This document shows, one piece after another, positions 43,674-52,373 of a stretch of 64,000 bases of DNA. The notes under the pieces were generated by a model. The model saw nothing but the letters and a program-made list of their open reading frames with translations. It was not told where the DNA came from and did no database searches. Position numbers and translations under genes: made by a program. Source of the DNA: Symsagittifera roscoffensis (taxonomy: Eukaryota > Xenacoelomorpha > Acoela > Convolutidae); the NCBI RefSeq assembly GCF_963678635.1, contig NC_087064.1, forward strand, positions 52,966,684-53,030,683, read 5' to 3'. The first letter of the stretch is position 1; the number at the start of each line of letters is the position of its first letter.

Positions 43674-46600
43674 CAGGAGCATTCCAACTCAAGGGAGCGC
43701 TCACGCCATGCGAATGTTGGAGATGGTACGGGCAACAGTGCCAGAGCCCAGCAAGGCTCGAGAACGAATTACGAACATAGAAACAAGGAGCGGCCAAGAG
43801 CAGCCCCGCAGAGGCCTGGCTGGACGAATCCAGTCCCGCCGGAGGCAGATGCCACCCCGGAGACAAGATTGCCAACTGTGCCACAAGTCAGTTCAGTACC
43901 GGATCTGACTACAGTCTCACAAGACACAACGATGTATGCCTCGATGTTTGAGCCTCTGAACAGATCTCTCGAAACATTCATCACCAAGCTCTCGAAGTCA
44001 ACCGAGAGAGGAGAGAGGTCAAGAAGAACACTGAAAAAGCCGAAGTCATATAAAGACGAGTCGGACGGCTGCATTGATACTTGGATAGAGGTGATGAAGT
44101 TACACTTTGAGGAAGAGAATCTCTCCAAGAAACAAGAGTGCAGCGCGCTGACAAGCAACCTGGAGGGTACTGCATTAAATTGTGTAATGGCGAAAAGAGC
44201 CAATGAGAGAGACAGCGCTCGCAAGATATTCGACATCCTGCTGAATCGTTTCGGCTCTGGAGTACAAGGGCACCAGGCTATGGTGAAGTTCGAGAAGAGG
44301 CGTCAGAGAGATGAAGAATCAATAGATAAATTCTTGGACGACCTTGAATTGCTCAGGAGGAGAAGCAACCCGGATGAGAGAATATCCGAGCGAAACTTGG
44401 CGATTGCTTCGAAGTTCATGGATGGAGTAAGGAGTGAGGAGTTGAAGACGATGTTGGCCACTCACTTCACCCTGTCGCTTGACCAGGTACCCACGCCTGA
44501 CGACTTGCGTATGAAGTCACGCGAGTATTTACTCATAAAACCGAGGGCGCAAAACCGTTACAGCAATTATGGCAACTATAGCGGGACAAACACTGGTGCG
44601 AATTCCAGTTGGTACAAACCTCGCGATGACATGGACAAGAGGAGGTCGTGTGCGAATTGTGGTTCGATGGACCATCACGTTTCTGCGTGTTCTGCATACA
44701 AACAGAACATGAAGGCCATAGGCTACTTTCTCGAGGACGCCGACGCGACCGACGAGGATCATGAAGAGTACGTCAGAGGGCTCATCATGAAATATGGTCC
44801 GAGGTGTTTCTTCTGTAATTTGGAGGGACACTTCAAGTCGGATTGTACTCAATTTTGGGACGCAGTAGCGGACGCGAAACATCCCCGCCACGAAGAGGCG
44901 CTTTCGGGTGTCAAGGCCAGTCGAGCACGTCTGATGAACGAGGCTGAATCTCGGAGAAAGGAGACGACACCGAGCACCTTCACGACCAAAAAGGTTAGGA
45001 CATGGCCTTACGAGGTGGTAGCCTCGAACCTCGAAGCAGAGTCGTCTAGCCCACTCAAGGTGGATTACGGCCTGGCGGCAAGGACAGCGCTGCAGAATGT
45101 CAAACAGGACCTAGCCACAAAAGAAGTGGAGCAATGGGTAAGGTCGGAGCTGGAGAGCACAGATCTTCGGGAAAGTTTTAATGTCCTGGGTAAAACGACA
45201 AAAGCAGAAGACAAAGAGGAACCCAAGAAACAGGGACTAAAACTGAACGTTATATCTGGTAAGACTTTCGGCATGACGAAGGCGGGGACCAAAATAATGT
45301 CCATCATCTCAGTCGCAGGGCACCAGGTGGTCAAGAACTTGAGTGAACCATCCGAGATTACACTAGTCCGCCTGGACATCTATGCCGACTACCTGAAGGA
45401 GAAGGATCCCAAACTGGACTCCAGGGCAGTGCGAGCGCTGCTCACTACGGGAGGTCCGAGACTGATAAAAGTGGACGGACATTATATCGATGTAAATGGC
45501 CCTTACCCGATCCTGATGAATGTGGATGGTATCAATATCTACACGAAAGCTCACATAACTGATGCGAACGATCAGATTGGCCGGATATACATTGGTCAAG
45601 AGGAGCTGAAGGTTAGACGAATCGGACACAACGCGATGCTCGAACAAGATGCGGTGCATATTGGTTGTGAGGCCGATCTGGCCGCACACGTTCTGGACGT
45701 GCAAGGCAGACAACTTTCAGTAAAGGGACTGCTAGACACGGGAGCAGTGGTTAGTGTCATGCCAGTCAAAACTTGGACTGACATGGGTTTCGAAAGGTCG
45801 GATCTCATACCGACAAACATCAGGTTGGCAGCTGCCAATCAGGGAGCGATCTATGTCACCGGACGAACCCCGATCATTTCACTGCAGCTCGGAGGAAGAC
45901 ATCTTTGGATGAGCTTCCTAGTAGTAGAGAATTTGGACGAATCCGACCAGTTCATCTTAGGAAGGGATTTCGTTCGCAACTTTGACGTCACGATCGATCT
46001 CAATGACGGATTGATCAGGATCAAGGATCCTGAGAGGAAGTATGAGAAAAGACCCCTTAATAAGATCTTAATTAATCAGGCCAAGGTGCCGATTTTTCTG
46101 GATCGAAAAGTCAGATTAAAACCAAACCAAGCCGTAGTAGCGACGTTTAGGATGAGGAACTTGAATGAACTCAGCAATGACAGGCAGGTGTGTCTGGTAC
46201 CAAATCCAAACAGTAAAAGCTCGGCTATTTTAGGAAGAAGCTTCTCACTCACTCAGAGCGGACTGTGTGTGAGTGTGTTATTGAACACAGAAGCAACAAC
46301 AGTGACAATACAGAGGGGAAAGAAACTTGGCTACGCTTTGCCTCTGAACACAGACTTTCTGAGTGTGGAGAACTTGAAGAAGTTTGATGTCACTAAATGT
46401 CCATTGCATGCGAACCAAGAAAGTATAATGAAAAGAGTAAATGAATTGAAATCTTCCAGGAAATTGTTTTCAATGAAGTCGGAAACAGATGATGGGCTGT
46501 CTAGTTGTTCCAACTTTCCTGAGAGGCCGACGGAGGCAGAGTTAGCAGCGAATAAGCCTGTCCTACCTGAGATAGAACATCTGAAGGGTAAAATATCAGA

Positions 46601-47648
46601 CAAGGAACTAGATTCGCTCAGGGCGGTGCTAAATTGGAACGTAGACGTTTTTTCGAAACATAAGGCCGACATAGGTTGTTGCAATTTTGTAGAGCACGAG
46701 ATTGAGATAGAAGAGGGCTCGGTACCTCATAGGGAAGGGGCGAGAAGAATGACCCCAAACAAGTCAGAAGCGTGTAGGAAGGAAATCGAGATGTTAATGG
46801 AGTACGACATGATCGAGCCGTCGAAGTCCCCATGGGCTTGTGGCGTGGTCATGGCGAAAAAGAAAGGGGGACAACTCAGATTTTGTTGTGATTTCCGTTA
46901 TCTGAACGCAGTGACTATAAAGGACGCATACCCGATTCCCCGCATCGATGAGAGCCTATCCAAGCTGGGAGACGCTAAGTTCTTCACGACATTGGATTTG
47001 GGCTCCGCATTCTGGCAAGTGCCACTCAGAAAACAAGATCGAGAGAAAACAGGTTTCGCGTGTGAGCTGGGACTGTTCCAGTGGAAGAGGATGCCATTCG
47101 GATTGTGCAACGCGACGGCCACATTCCAGCGACTGATGGCCCAGGCACTCACGAGCGTCACTAAGAAATATGGGAATCTCATCATGTGTTATGTCGATGA
47201 TGTCGTGATTGCAACACCAACCTTAGAAGACCACATAGAGAGGTTGGAGGAGGTTTTTTCTTGCATGAAGCAGGCGGGTCTGAAATGCAAACCCTCTAAG
47301 TGTGAAATCCTCAGGGATTCCATAAAGTATCTGGGCCGCCTGGTTGACAAACATGGAGTGAGACCAGATCCCGAAGCGGTTGAAGCGGTGCTGACCTGGA
47401 AGGCACCTAAAACAGACACAACGCTGATGAGTTTTCTGGGATTCGCAAATTATTATCGAGAGTTCATCAAGGGGTATGCTGATAAAATATACCCCATGCA
47501 GAGGTTGATGAGAAACAAGGGCAAAAAGTTCACCTGGACTGATGAGGCACAAGTCTCATTTGAAAACATCAAGCGTGAACTTTGCGAGGCACCGGTCTTC
47601 GGCATGCCAACGGAGAAGGGAATGTTCGTGCTGGACACGGATGCATGA
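43674..47648 (+). CDS. gag-pol: Gag capsid/nucleocapsid, protease and reverse transcriptase
   Basis: Same frame as the upstream gag piece, separated only by TGA 43671-43673. A retrotransposon-gag (capsid) domain lies at about 44060-44460 (WIEVMKLHF to LATHF). Two CCHC zinc knuckles of the form CX2CX4HX4C lie near 44649-44690 and 44805-44846. The retropepsin active site DTGA is at 45735-45746 and its C-terminal ILGRDF near 45954. A linker of about 240 residues follows, then RT at about 46720-47270 with FRYLNAVT, TLDLGSAFWQVP, MPFGLCNATATFQ and the catalytic YVDD near 47190-47201. The thumb and connection run to the start of RNase H (MFVLDTDA). The frame then meets TGA at 47646-47648. Family features are those of Ty3/gypsy Pol. 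The product acts in virus-like particles to make cDNA. Confidence 0.9.
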   Translation, partial: QEHSNSRERSRHANVGDGTGNSARAQQGSRTNYEHRNKERPRAAPQRPGWTNPVPPEADATPETRLPTVPQVSSVPDLTTVSQDTTMYASMFEPLNRSLETFITKLSKSTERGERSRRTLKKPKSYKDESDGCIDTWIEVMKLHFEEENLSKKQECSALTSNLEGTALNCVMAKRANERDSARKIFDILLNRFGSGVQGHQAMVKFEKRRQRDEESIDKFLDDLELLRRRSNPDERISERNLAIASKFMDGVRSEELKTMLATHFTLSLDQVPTPDDLRMKSREYLLIKPRAQNRYSNYGNYSGTNTGANSSWYKPRDDMDKRRSCANCGSMDHHVSACSAYKQNMKAIGYFLEDADATDEDHEEYVRGLIMKYGPRCFFCNLEGHFKSDCTQFWDAVADAKHPRHEEALSGVKASRARLMNEAESRRKETTPSTFTTKKVRTWPYEVVASNLEAESSSPLKVDYGLAARTALQNVKQDLATKEVEQWVRSELESTDLRESFNVLGKTTKAEDKEEPKKQGLKLNVISGKTFGMTKAGTKIMSIISVAGHQVVKNLSEPSEITLVRLDIYADYLKEKDPKLDSRAVRALLTTGGPRLIKVDGHYIDVNGPYPILMNVDGINIYTKAHITDANDQIGRIYIGQEELKVRRIGHNAMLEQDAVHIGCEADLAAHVLDVQGRQLSVKGLLDTGAVVSVMPVKTWTDMGFERSDLIPTNIRLAAANQGAIYVTGRTPIISLQLGGRHLWMSFLVVENLDESDQFILGRDFVRNFDVTIDLNDGLIRIKDPERKYEKRPLNKILINQAKVPIFLDRKVRLKPNQAVVATFRMRNLNELSNDRQVCLVPNPNSKSSAILGRSFSLTQSGLCVSVLLNTEATTVTIQRGKKLGYALPLNTDFLSVENLKKFDVTKCPLHANQESIMKRVNELKSSRKLFSMKSETDDGLSSCSNFPERPTEAELAANKPVLPEIEHLKGKISDKELDSLRAVLNWNVDVFSKHKADIGCCNFVEHEIEIEEGSVPHREGARRMTPNKSEACRKEIEMLMEYDMIEPSKSPWACGVVMAKKKGGQLRFCCDFRYLNAVTIKDAYPIPRIDESLSKLGDAKFFTTLDLGSAFWQVPLRKQDREKTGFACELGLFQWKRMPFGLCNATATFQRLMAQALTSVTKKYGNLIMCYVDDVVIATPTLEDHIERLEEVFSCMKQAGLKCKPSKCEILRDSIKYLGRLVDKHGVRPDPEAVEAVLTWKAPKTDTTLMSFLGFANYYREFIKGYADKIYPMQRLMRNKGKKFTWTDEAQVSFENIKRELCEAPVFGMPTEKGMFVLDTDA
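47646..47648 (+). other. In-frame TGA at the first RNase H motif
   Basis: TGA directly after the DTDA of RNase H; the frame continues open for 1,420 codons. In Ty3/gypsy RNase H this place normally reads DAS. The copies at 2263 and 4757 have TAA here and the copy at 25222 has TCA (Ser). Confidence 0.85.
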
Positions 47649-50600
47649 GTGGTTGCGATATCGGGCATACTTCACCAGGAGCAGGAGTGGAACGGGAGAA
47701 CGGTTCTTCGTCCGATAGCCTACGGGAGTAAAGTCCTGAGTGATACTAAAATGAAGTACGGCGCACCAAAAGCGGAGATGTGTGCGGTGATCACTTTCGT
47801 GGAAAAATACAGGGCCTACTTGGGGAGTGCTCCCTTCAAGTTACGTGTGGATAATCGTGCCCTTGCCTGGCTGAAAACCTATTCGATGGACCAAAGCTAT
47901 ATTGGTCGTTGGATTGTGCGCCTGGATGGATACCACATGATCATAGAGCACCGTACCCGTGACAAGCACCAGAACGCAGATAGCCTCAGTAAAAAGACAG
48001 AATTTTATGAGCGCCTCGAGGAGAAGCAAGCTAACCAATCAGAGATCAAAGACGGGTTTTCCTTTCTGGACAAAGAAACCTACGACAAGCTGCCTTTTAC
48101 TAGGTGGTTAGACAAATCAGGACATCCTATACCTGGACACCCTGACCTTCCAGTGGAGACGGCCGCGGAGATAAAGCTTTTAGCCAGAGGCGAGCCCGTT
48201 CCGTTGGATATGCTAGTCCGATCCAACTTGGTACAGCAAGAACTGACCAGGCTGGGTATAAACAGCATCGCTTTATTTAACAAGACGGTGAACGTGGCGC
48301 CGGAGGTCATGGGAAAACTCCGCGACTTGTTGGATAGGGAAGTGGATAGGCATGATCGTGAATGGATGGAGACCATGCAGCGGTTGACTGTCACCGAGAG
48401 AACAGAGAAGAGGCCAGTGTCCATTCGCAGCCGAGGCGTTGAACGGGATTGCAGGTCGATCGTCAACCAGCTGGTGACCTCGATGCCGAAAGAAGTCTTG
48501 TTGAGAACTTCGTTCACTGAATATGGAACATTGAACCAGAACCAAACTACTGAGGAAGTCAGGATCAGATCAAAATCTAGCTTCACGAGGAGAGTGCACT
48601 TCACGGATGCAAAAGAGGAATACGAGCCAAGCCCAGATTGTTCGTCCGTGGACGAGACAATGTCCGGGGAGTCTGACACCTTCGAGCCAGTCAAGGACGT
48701 CTCCTCTGAGGAGTCAGACACCTTTGAGCCCGTGCAGGACGACTTGTCCGGGGAGAGGTTGACTAGACCACCTAGGGGCAGAATTTTGTCCGGGGAGTCG
48801 GGTTCAAAGCGACCGATGGACAGAGTTTTGTCCGGGGAGTCAAGAAACATCTCAGACATCTTGGAATATGATGTTGAGGAATCAGTCGACTCAAGTGTTG
48901 ACTCGAGACCCCAGTCCTGGGACAACACGTCTGAAACAGTTTCCAACTCCGATATGTCAGAGATCGCAATCCACTCCTTATTGGTAGACTGGAAGCAGCG
49001 TGGGCTGGACCGAGAAACACATCAGGATCCAGACAGGGACAGATACACCTCAGATGAAGAGGGCACTGTGGTAGATAATGCCGCAGACGAGCTCGAGCTG
49101 ATAGCAGTTTCGAAACGCCCAACCAGATTGCTGCCACATGGTACGGTCGTCCGTACCAATCTGGAACCATCTGTGCAGGAAGCGACGCCTTTGAAAAAGA
49201 TATGGTGTGTCAAGTTGATGGACGATGCTCATGCTCCGGAGATAATGAGTGGGCAAATGAACGCGGTGAAGACGTATTTGAAAGCCAGGTACAGGCTGTC
49301 GGATCTCCTAAGGGCTCAACAAAATGATAGAATGACGAGCAGTCTCAAGAGATGGATCGAGAATGGAGCACCTGACAAGGGAGACTTGGAAGAAGACAGC
49401 TACAAAATCCTGAAACAATTCTACCTGAAGCGAAACGACTTGTTGTGCCTGAATAAGGACGGAATCGTAGCCTGTAAGCGCAAGGAGGAGGACAAGGTCC
49501 TTTATAAATACAATTCAATAGTGTTACCACAGTTGTACCAGACCGAATTGCTCTTTCGTTCACATGATCAGATGGGTCATCAAGGCGTGGACAAAGTGTA
49601 TAACAGGATACAGAAACGATTTGAATGGCCGGGATTGAAGAAGGCTTGTGAGAAGTGGATCGCAGCATGCCTGTCATGTCAGCAAGCGAAGGATCCCAGG
49701 AAGCTAAGGTTCCCCCTACAGTCAATAGAGTCGTCAGGTTTCAACGAAGTGGTGCAAATTGATCATCAGAAAATCTGTATGACAGCAACGGGCTATAATC
49801 AGGTGCTGGTAATGATCGACCATTTTACGAAGTATGCGGAGGCAGCACCGTGCATAACAGCATCGGCAGAAGAGACATGCGATCATTTGATAAATGTGTG
49901 GATAGCAAGGCACGGCTGCCCCATCACGTTCCAATCGGACAATGGCAAAGCATTCGTAGGTGATCTCACGAAAGAGTTAATGAAAAGGTCGCAGGTAGCG
50001 CAGGCCCACTCGACCACTTATCACCCGCAAACGAATGGCCTAGTCGAGAGGCAGAATCGCACACTGGTATCCATGTTGAGAGTCTACTGCTCACGCTACA
50101 TGGATGACTGGGACAAGCACTTGCCGCAAGTGATGGGTGCTTACAACAGCACGGAGCATTCCACCACGGGAATAAGTCCGCATATGATGCTGACGGGTCA
50201 CGAAAAAGCACTCCCGTTAACGTTCTTCTACCCTGAATATGAAGGGAAGAGGACAGCACCGCAAACGTACGTGCGGGACGTTATTAGAAGACAACAGGAC
50301 CTCAATGACTTATGCAGGAGGAATACGCAACAGGCGCAAATTAGACAAAAAAGGAGGTTTGATAAAAGGACAGCCGATGCAAAAGCCTACTCAGTTGGCG
50401 ATTACGTCTGGGTGTTCCAGGAAGTGGTTCCACCAAAAGGAACCAAGAAACTATTAAAGAAATGGCGTGGTCCATTTCAGATAACAGAGGTGCACCAAGG
50501 AGGTCGTTTTTATCGACTGAGCACTGGAAGAGCGGCTCATTACGAGAACATCAAACCACACAATGCCTCGTCCGAGGATTGGTGCATCCCAGCGGACATG

Positions 50601-51911
50601 CAAGAGGGAGATTATTTAATAGTGGATCCTGCTTGTGAAGTGAAAGAAAGGGGTACTCGTGACAAGAACGACGGGAATGAGGTGGTGGACGATTGCGATC
50701 TACCACTGGATCTCGAGTTGACTGAGCGAGTAGAGGTGGACGATGAAACTCTACCCTATGCCGAAGAAGACTGGGATTGCCCGGAACAAACCGAAATTGA
50801 CAAAGGAATACAGCCTGACTTTCCTCTCACCATGGAAACACGCCAAAGCAAGAAAGGAAAAAACCAGAAGAAATACAATCCGTATGGCGAGGACTTCGTT
50901 GTAGACAGGATAGTAGTGAGTGATGTCATAGAATCGCTGGTGGGACTGGACGAAGTGGCGATGCTAGAAGAAATCGACCTTGTGAACGATATGGATCAAG
51001 ATTGGATCGACGATCGATCAGAACCGGAAGTGGAGTTCGAACCAGAAGCGGAACAGACTCATGAGCAAGAACTAACAAACTTGCGCGTGCTCGAATGGCT
51101 CCACGATCTGCCGAAAGATCCAAAAGAGACGATCCTGACGATTCAGGACGTCGATAGAGACGGCGTCAAATACATCAGTCATGACAATACCGAGTCCAAC
51201 TGGGTCGCCCCAGATGGTCCTCTACGTGTTCCACAATCCAACTTCGGTCTCCTAGACTTTGGGCGATCGACGGGGACGTCGATGGATATTTTTGTCCGGG
51301 GAGTGGGGGTAGAACTCACCCACACCGAAAACCTCATGATAAAAAAATTGAAATCGGCAAGAGAAACCGGAGAACTAGAGACAGAGGGCGAGAATGCTAA
51401 GAAACCACCTTTTGGACGAATCTTTGAATCGTATTTTGATCTACCGAACCATTATTCGAACAATATCGTCATAACGGACAGCGATTTCATACTCACGGAA
51501 CGCACGTGCGCCATAGCGATAACGGCGGATGTGAGCTTCAAAACAGCACTAGCAGCTGACTTTAAAAGAGAGTACAAGAATATAGAGTTTTTGTGGAAAC
51601 AGAGGCCTGGTGTAGGAGGAATGATAGCGTTGCCCGCTGTTGCATCACAGATACCAGGGAAATATTTGTGTTTTTTGGTTACGAAAGCTACTGATAGGCA
51701 ACACGTGAATCCGGAGAGCTTGGTATTGGCCTTGACTCGACTCAGGGATTTCCTGGTTGAGAGAGGTGTGACCTCTCTCTCGTTACCAGTTTATGATCCC
51801 AATAGAGGGAAGCTACACCCGAGAGAGTTGTACGCTCTTGTGCATGTGATATTTTCAGATACTGACATAGAAGTCTACTTACATAAAAAATACTATCTGA
51901 GTATATGCTAG
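47649..51911 (+). CDS. pol: RNase H, integrase and C-terminal macro-like domain of Pol
   Basis: Continues the pol frame after the TGA. RNase H at 47649-48000 (RVDNRALAWL, HRTRDKHQNADSL). A 500-residue linker follows, with repeated LSGES peptides at 48660-48845. Integrase: HHCC finger at about 49560-49685; DDE core with the first Asp in VVQIDHQK near 49755, the second in FQSDNGKAF near 49936 and Glu in NGLVERQNR near 50040. The C-terminal module is LKKWRGPF near 50454 with the GRAAHYENIKPH segment. An acidic tail is followed by a macro-like domain at about 51400-51900. The latter shows FKTALAADFKREYKNI, PGKYLCFLVTK, the LTRLRDFLVERGVTSLSLPV helix-strand, and the final DTDIEVYL strand, in the order of Poa1p/TARG1-type macro domains. 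The ADP-ribose loop (GCG-x-D/G) is replaced by YDPNRGK. Stop TAG at 51909. Confidence 0.9.
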   Translation: MVAISGILHQEQEWNGRTVLRPIAYGSKVLSDTKMKYGAPKAEMCAVITFVEKYRAYLGSAPFKLRVDNRALAWLKTYSMDQSYIGRWIVRLDGYHMIIEHRTRDKHQNADSLSKKTEFYERLEEKQANQSEIKDGFSFLDKETYDKLPFTRWLDKSGHPIPGHPDLPVETAAEIKLLARGEPVPLDMLVRSNLVQQELTRLGINSIALFNKTVNVAPEVMGKLRDLLDREVDRHDREWMETMQRLTVTERTEKRPVSIRSRGVERDCRSIVNQLVTSMPKEVLLRTSFTEYGTLNQNQTTEEVRIRSKSSFTRRVHFTDAKEEYEPSPDCSSVDETMSGESDTFEPVKDVSSEESDTFEPVQDDLSGERLTRPPRGRILSGESGSKRPMDRVLSGESRNISDILEYDVEESVDSSVDSRPQSWDNTSETVSNSDMSEIAIHSLLVDWKQRGLDRETHQDPDRDRYTSDEEGTVVDNAADELELIAVSKRPTRLLPHGTVVRTNLEPSVQEATPLKKIWCVKLMDDAHAPEIMSGQMNAVKTYLKARYRLSDLLRAQQNDRMTSSLKRWIENGAPDKGDLEEDSYKILKQFYLKRNDLLCLNKDGIVACKRKEEDKVLYKYNSIVLPQLYQTELLFRSHDQMGHQGVDKVYNRIQKRFEWPGLKKACEKWIAACLSCQQAKDPRKLRFPLQSIESSGFNEVVQIDHQKICMTATGYNQVLVMIDHFTKYAEAAPCITASAEETCDHLINVWIARHGCPITFQSDNGKAFVGDLTKELMKRSQVAQAHSTTYHPQTNGLVERQNRTLVSMLRVYCSRYMDDWDKHLPQVMGAYNSTEHSTTGISPHMMLTGHEKALPLTFFYPEYEGKRTAPQTYVRDVIRRQQDLNDLCRRNTQQAQIRQKRRFDKRTADAKAYSVGDYVWVFQEVVPPKGTKKLLKKWRGPFQITEVHQGGRFYRLSTGRAAHYENIKPHNASSEDWCIPADMQEGDYLIVDPACEVKERGTRDKNDGNEVVDDCDLPLDLELTERVEVDDETLPYAEEDWDCPEQTEIDKGIQPDFPLTMETRQSKKGKNQKKYNPYGEDFVVDRIVVSDVIESLVGLDEVAMLEEIDLVNDMDQDWIDDRSEPEVEFEPEAEQTHEQELTNLRVLEWLHDLPKDPKETILTIQDVDRDGVKYISHDNTESNWVAPDGPLRVPQSNFGLLDFGRSTGTSMDIFVRGVGVELTHTENLMIKKLKSARETGELETEGENAKKPPFGRIFESYFDLPNHYSNNIVITDSDFILTERTCAIAITADVSFKTALAADFKREYKNIEFLWKQRPGVGGMIALPAVASQIPGKYLCFLVTKATDRQHVNPESLVLALTRLRDFLVERGVTSLSLPVYDPNRGKLHPRELYALVHVIFSDTDIEVYLHKKYYLSIC
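48661..48840 (+). repeat. Cluster of PPT-like TTGTCCGGGGAGT motifs inside pol
   Basis: Copies at 48661-48672 (TGTCCGGGGAGT), 48744-48755 (TTGTCCGGGGAG), 48786-48798 and 48828-48840 (both the full 13-mer). All are read in the same frame and encode the LSGE(S/R) peptide. The identical 13-mer lies at 57018 and 63154, directly upstream of the LTR start, where the polypurine tract must be. Confidence 0.8.
51292..51304 (+). promoter_or_regulatory. Exact internal copy of the polypurine-tract motif (candidate cPPT)
   Basis: TTGTCCGGGGAGT, identical to 63154-63166. Here it is read in another frame (F-V-R-G-V) than the four upstream copies (L-S-G-E). Conservation in two reading frames suggests selection on the nucleotide sequence, as expected for a second plus-strand primer site such as the central PPT of lentiviruses. 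Confidence 0.45.
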
Positions 51912-52373
51912 GATTGCGCTCGGCGATAAGTGGTTTTTATTAGGTAACTTGACAGAGATTAGGATTAAGTTTAGATTAGGATCAAGTTTTTATTAGGGAT
52001 TAGGTTTTTATATGATAGTATAGGTGTGTGATGTTTATGTGTCTATGTTATGCTATTGTTATGATAGGTTTTATGTTTGTGTCATAAAAGACCTGGGGCA
52101 CTCCAGGTCATCAAGGTGACAGCGCACATTCGTGCTACTCTGACAGAGATAAAGGTGGACGATCCACCTTGGTGCTAAATTTTAAATCAGAATTGTGAAA
52201 AGAACTTCAATGAAGAGTTTTAAAGAATTGATTGATGTTGTATCCAAAAATGATGGTTCTAAGTCGCGACTTGTTTTTTAGATCTTGATTGATCAGAAAT
52301 TGTTTATTGAATCCATTGAATCGAAACGACACAAGAAGACACTACACGACAGCAAGAATCAACACGATAAGAA
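51912..52373 (+). other. Spacer between pol and third ORF with two perfect hairpins
   Basis: 462 bp, no ORF. Hairpin A: GACCTGG (52090-52096), six-base loop, CCAGGTC (52103-52109). Hairpin B: AAGGTGGA (52152-52159), loop CGA, TCCACCTT (52163-52170). The middle-aged copy keeps a weaker hairpin A near 27460. The third ORF begins 204 bp after hairpin B. Possible uses are a splice acceptor, an internal ribosome entry site, or a promoter or pause site for a subgenomic transcript. The sequence does not decide. Confidence 0.6.

Noticed and set aside
51760-51790. CT-rich stretch at the end of pol as a polypyrimidine tract for splicing
   Set aside because: It encodes the conserved GVTSLSLP strand of the macro-like domain in the intact copy; the longer CT runs at 23298 and 27168 are later microsatellite expansions in dead copies.
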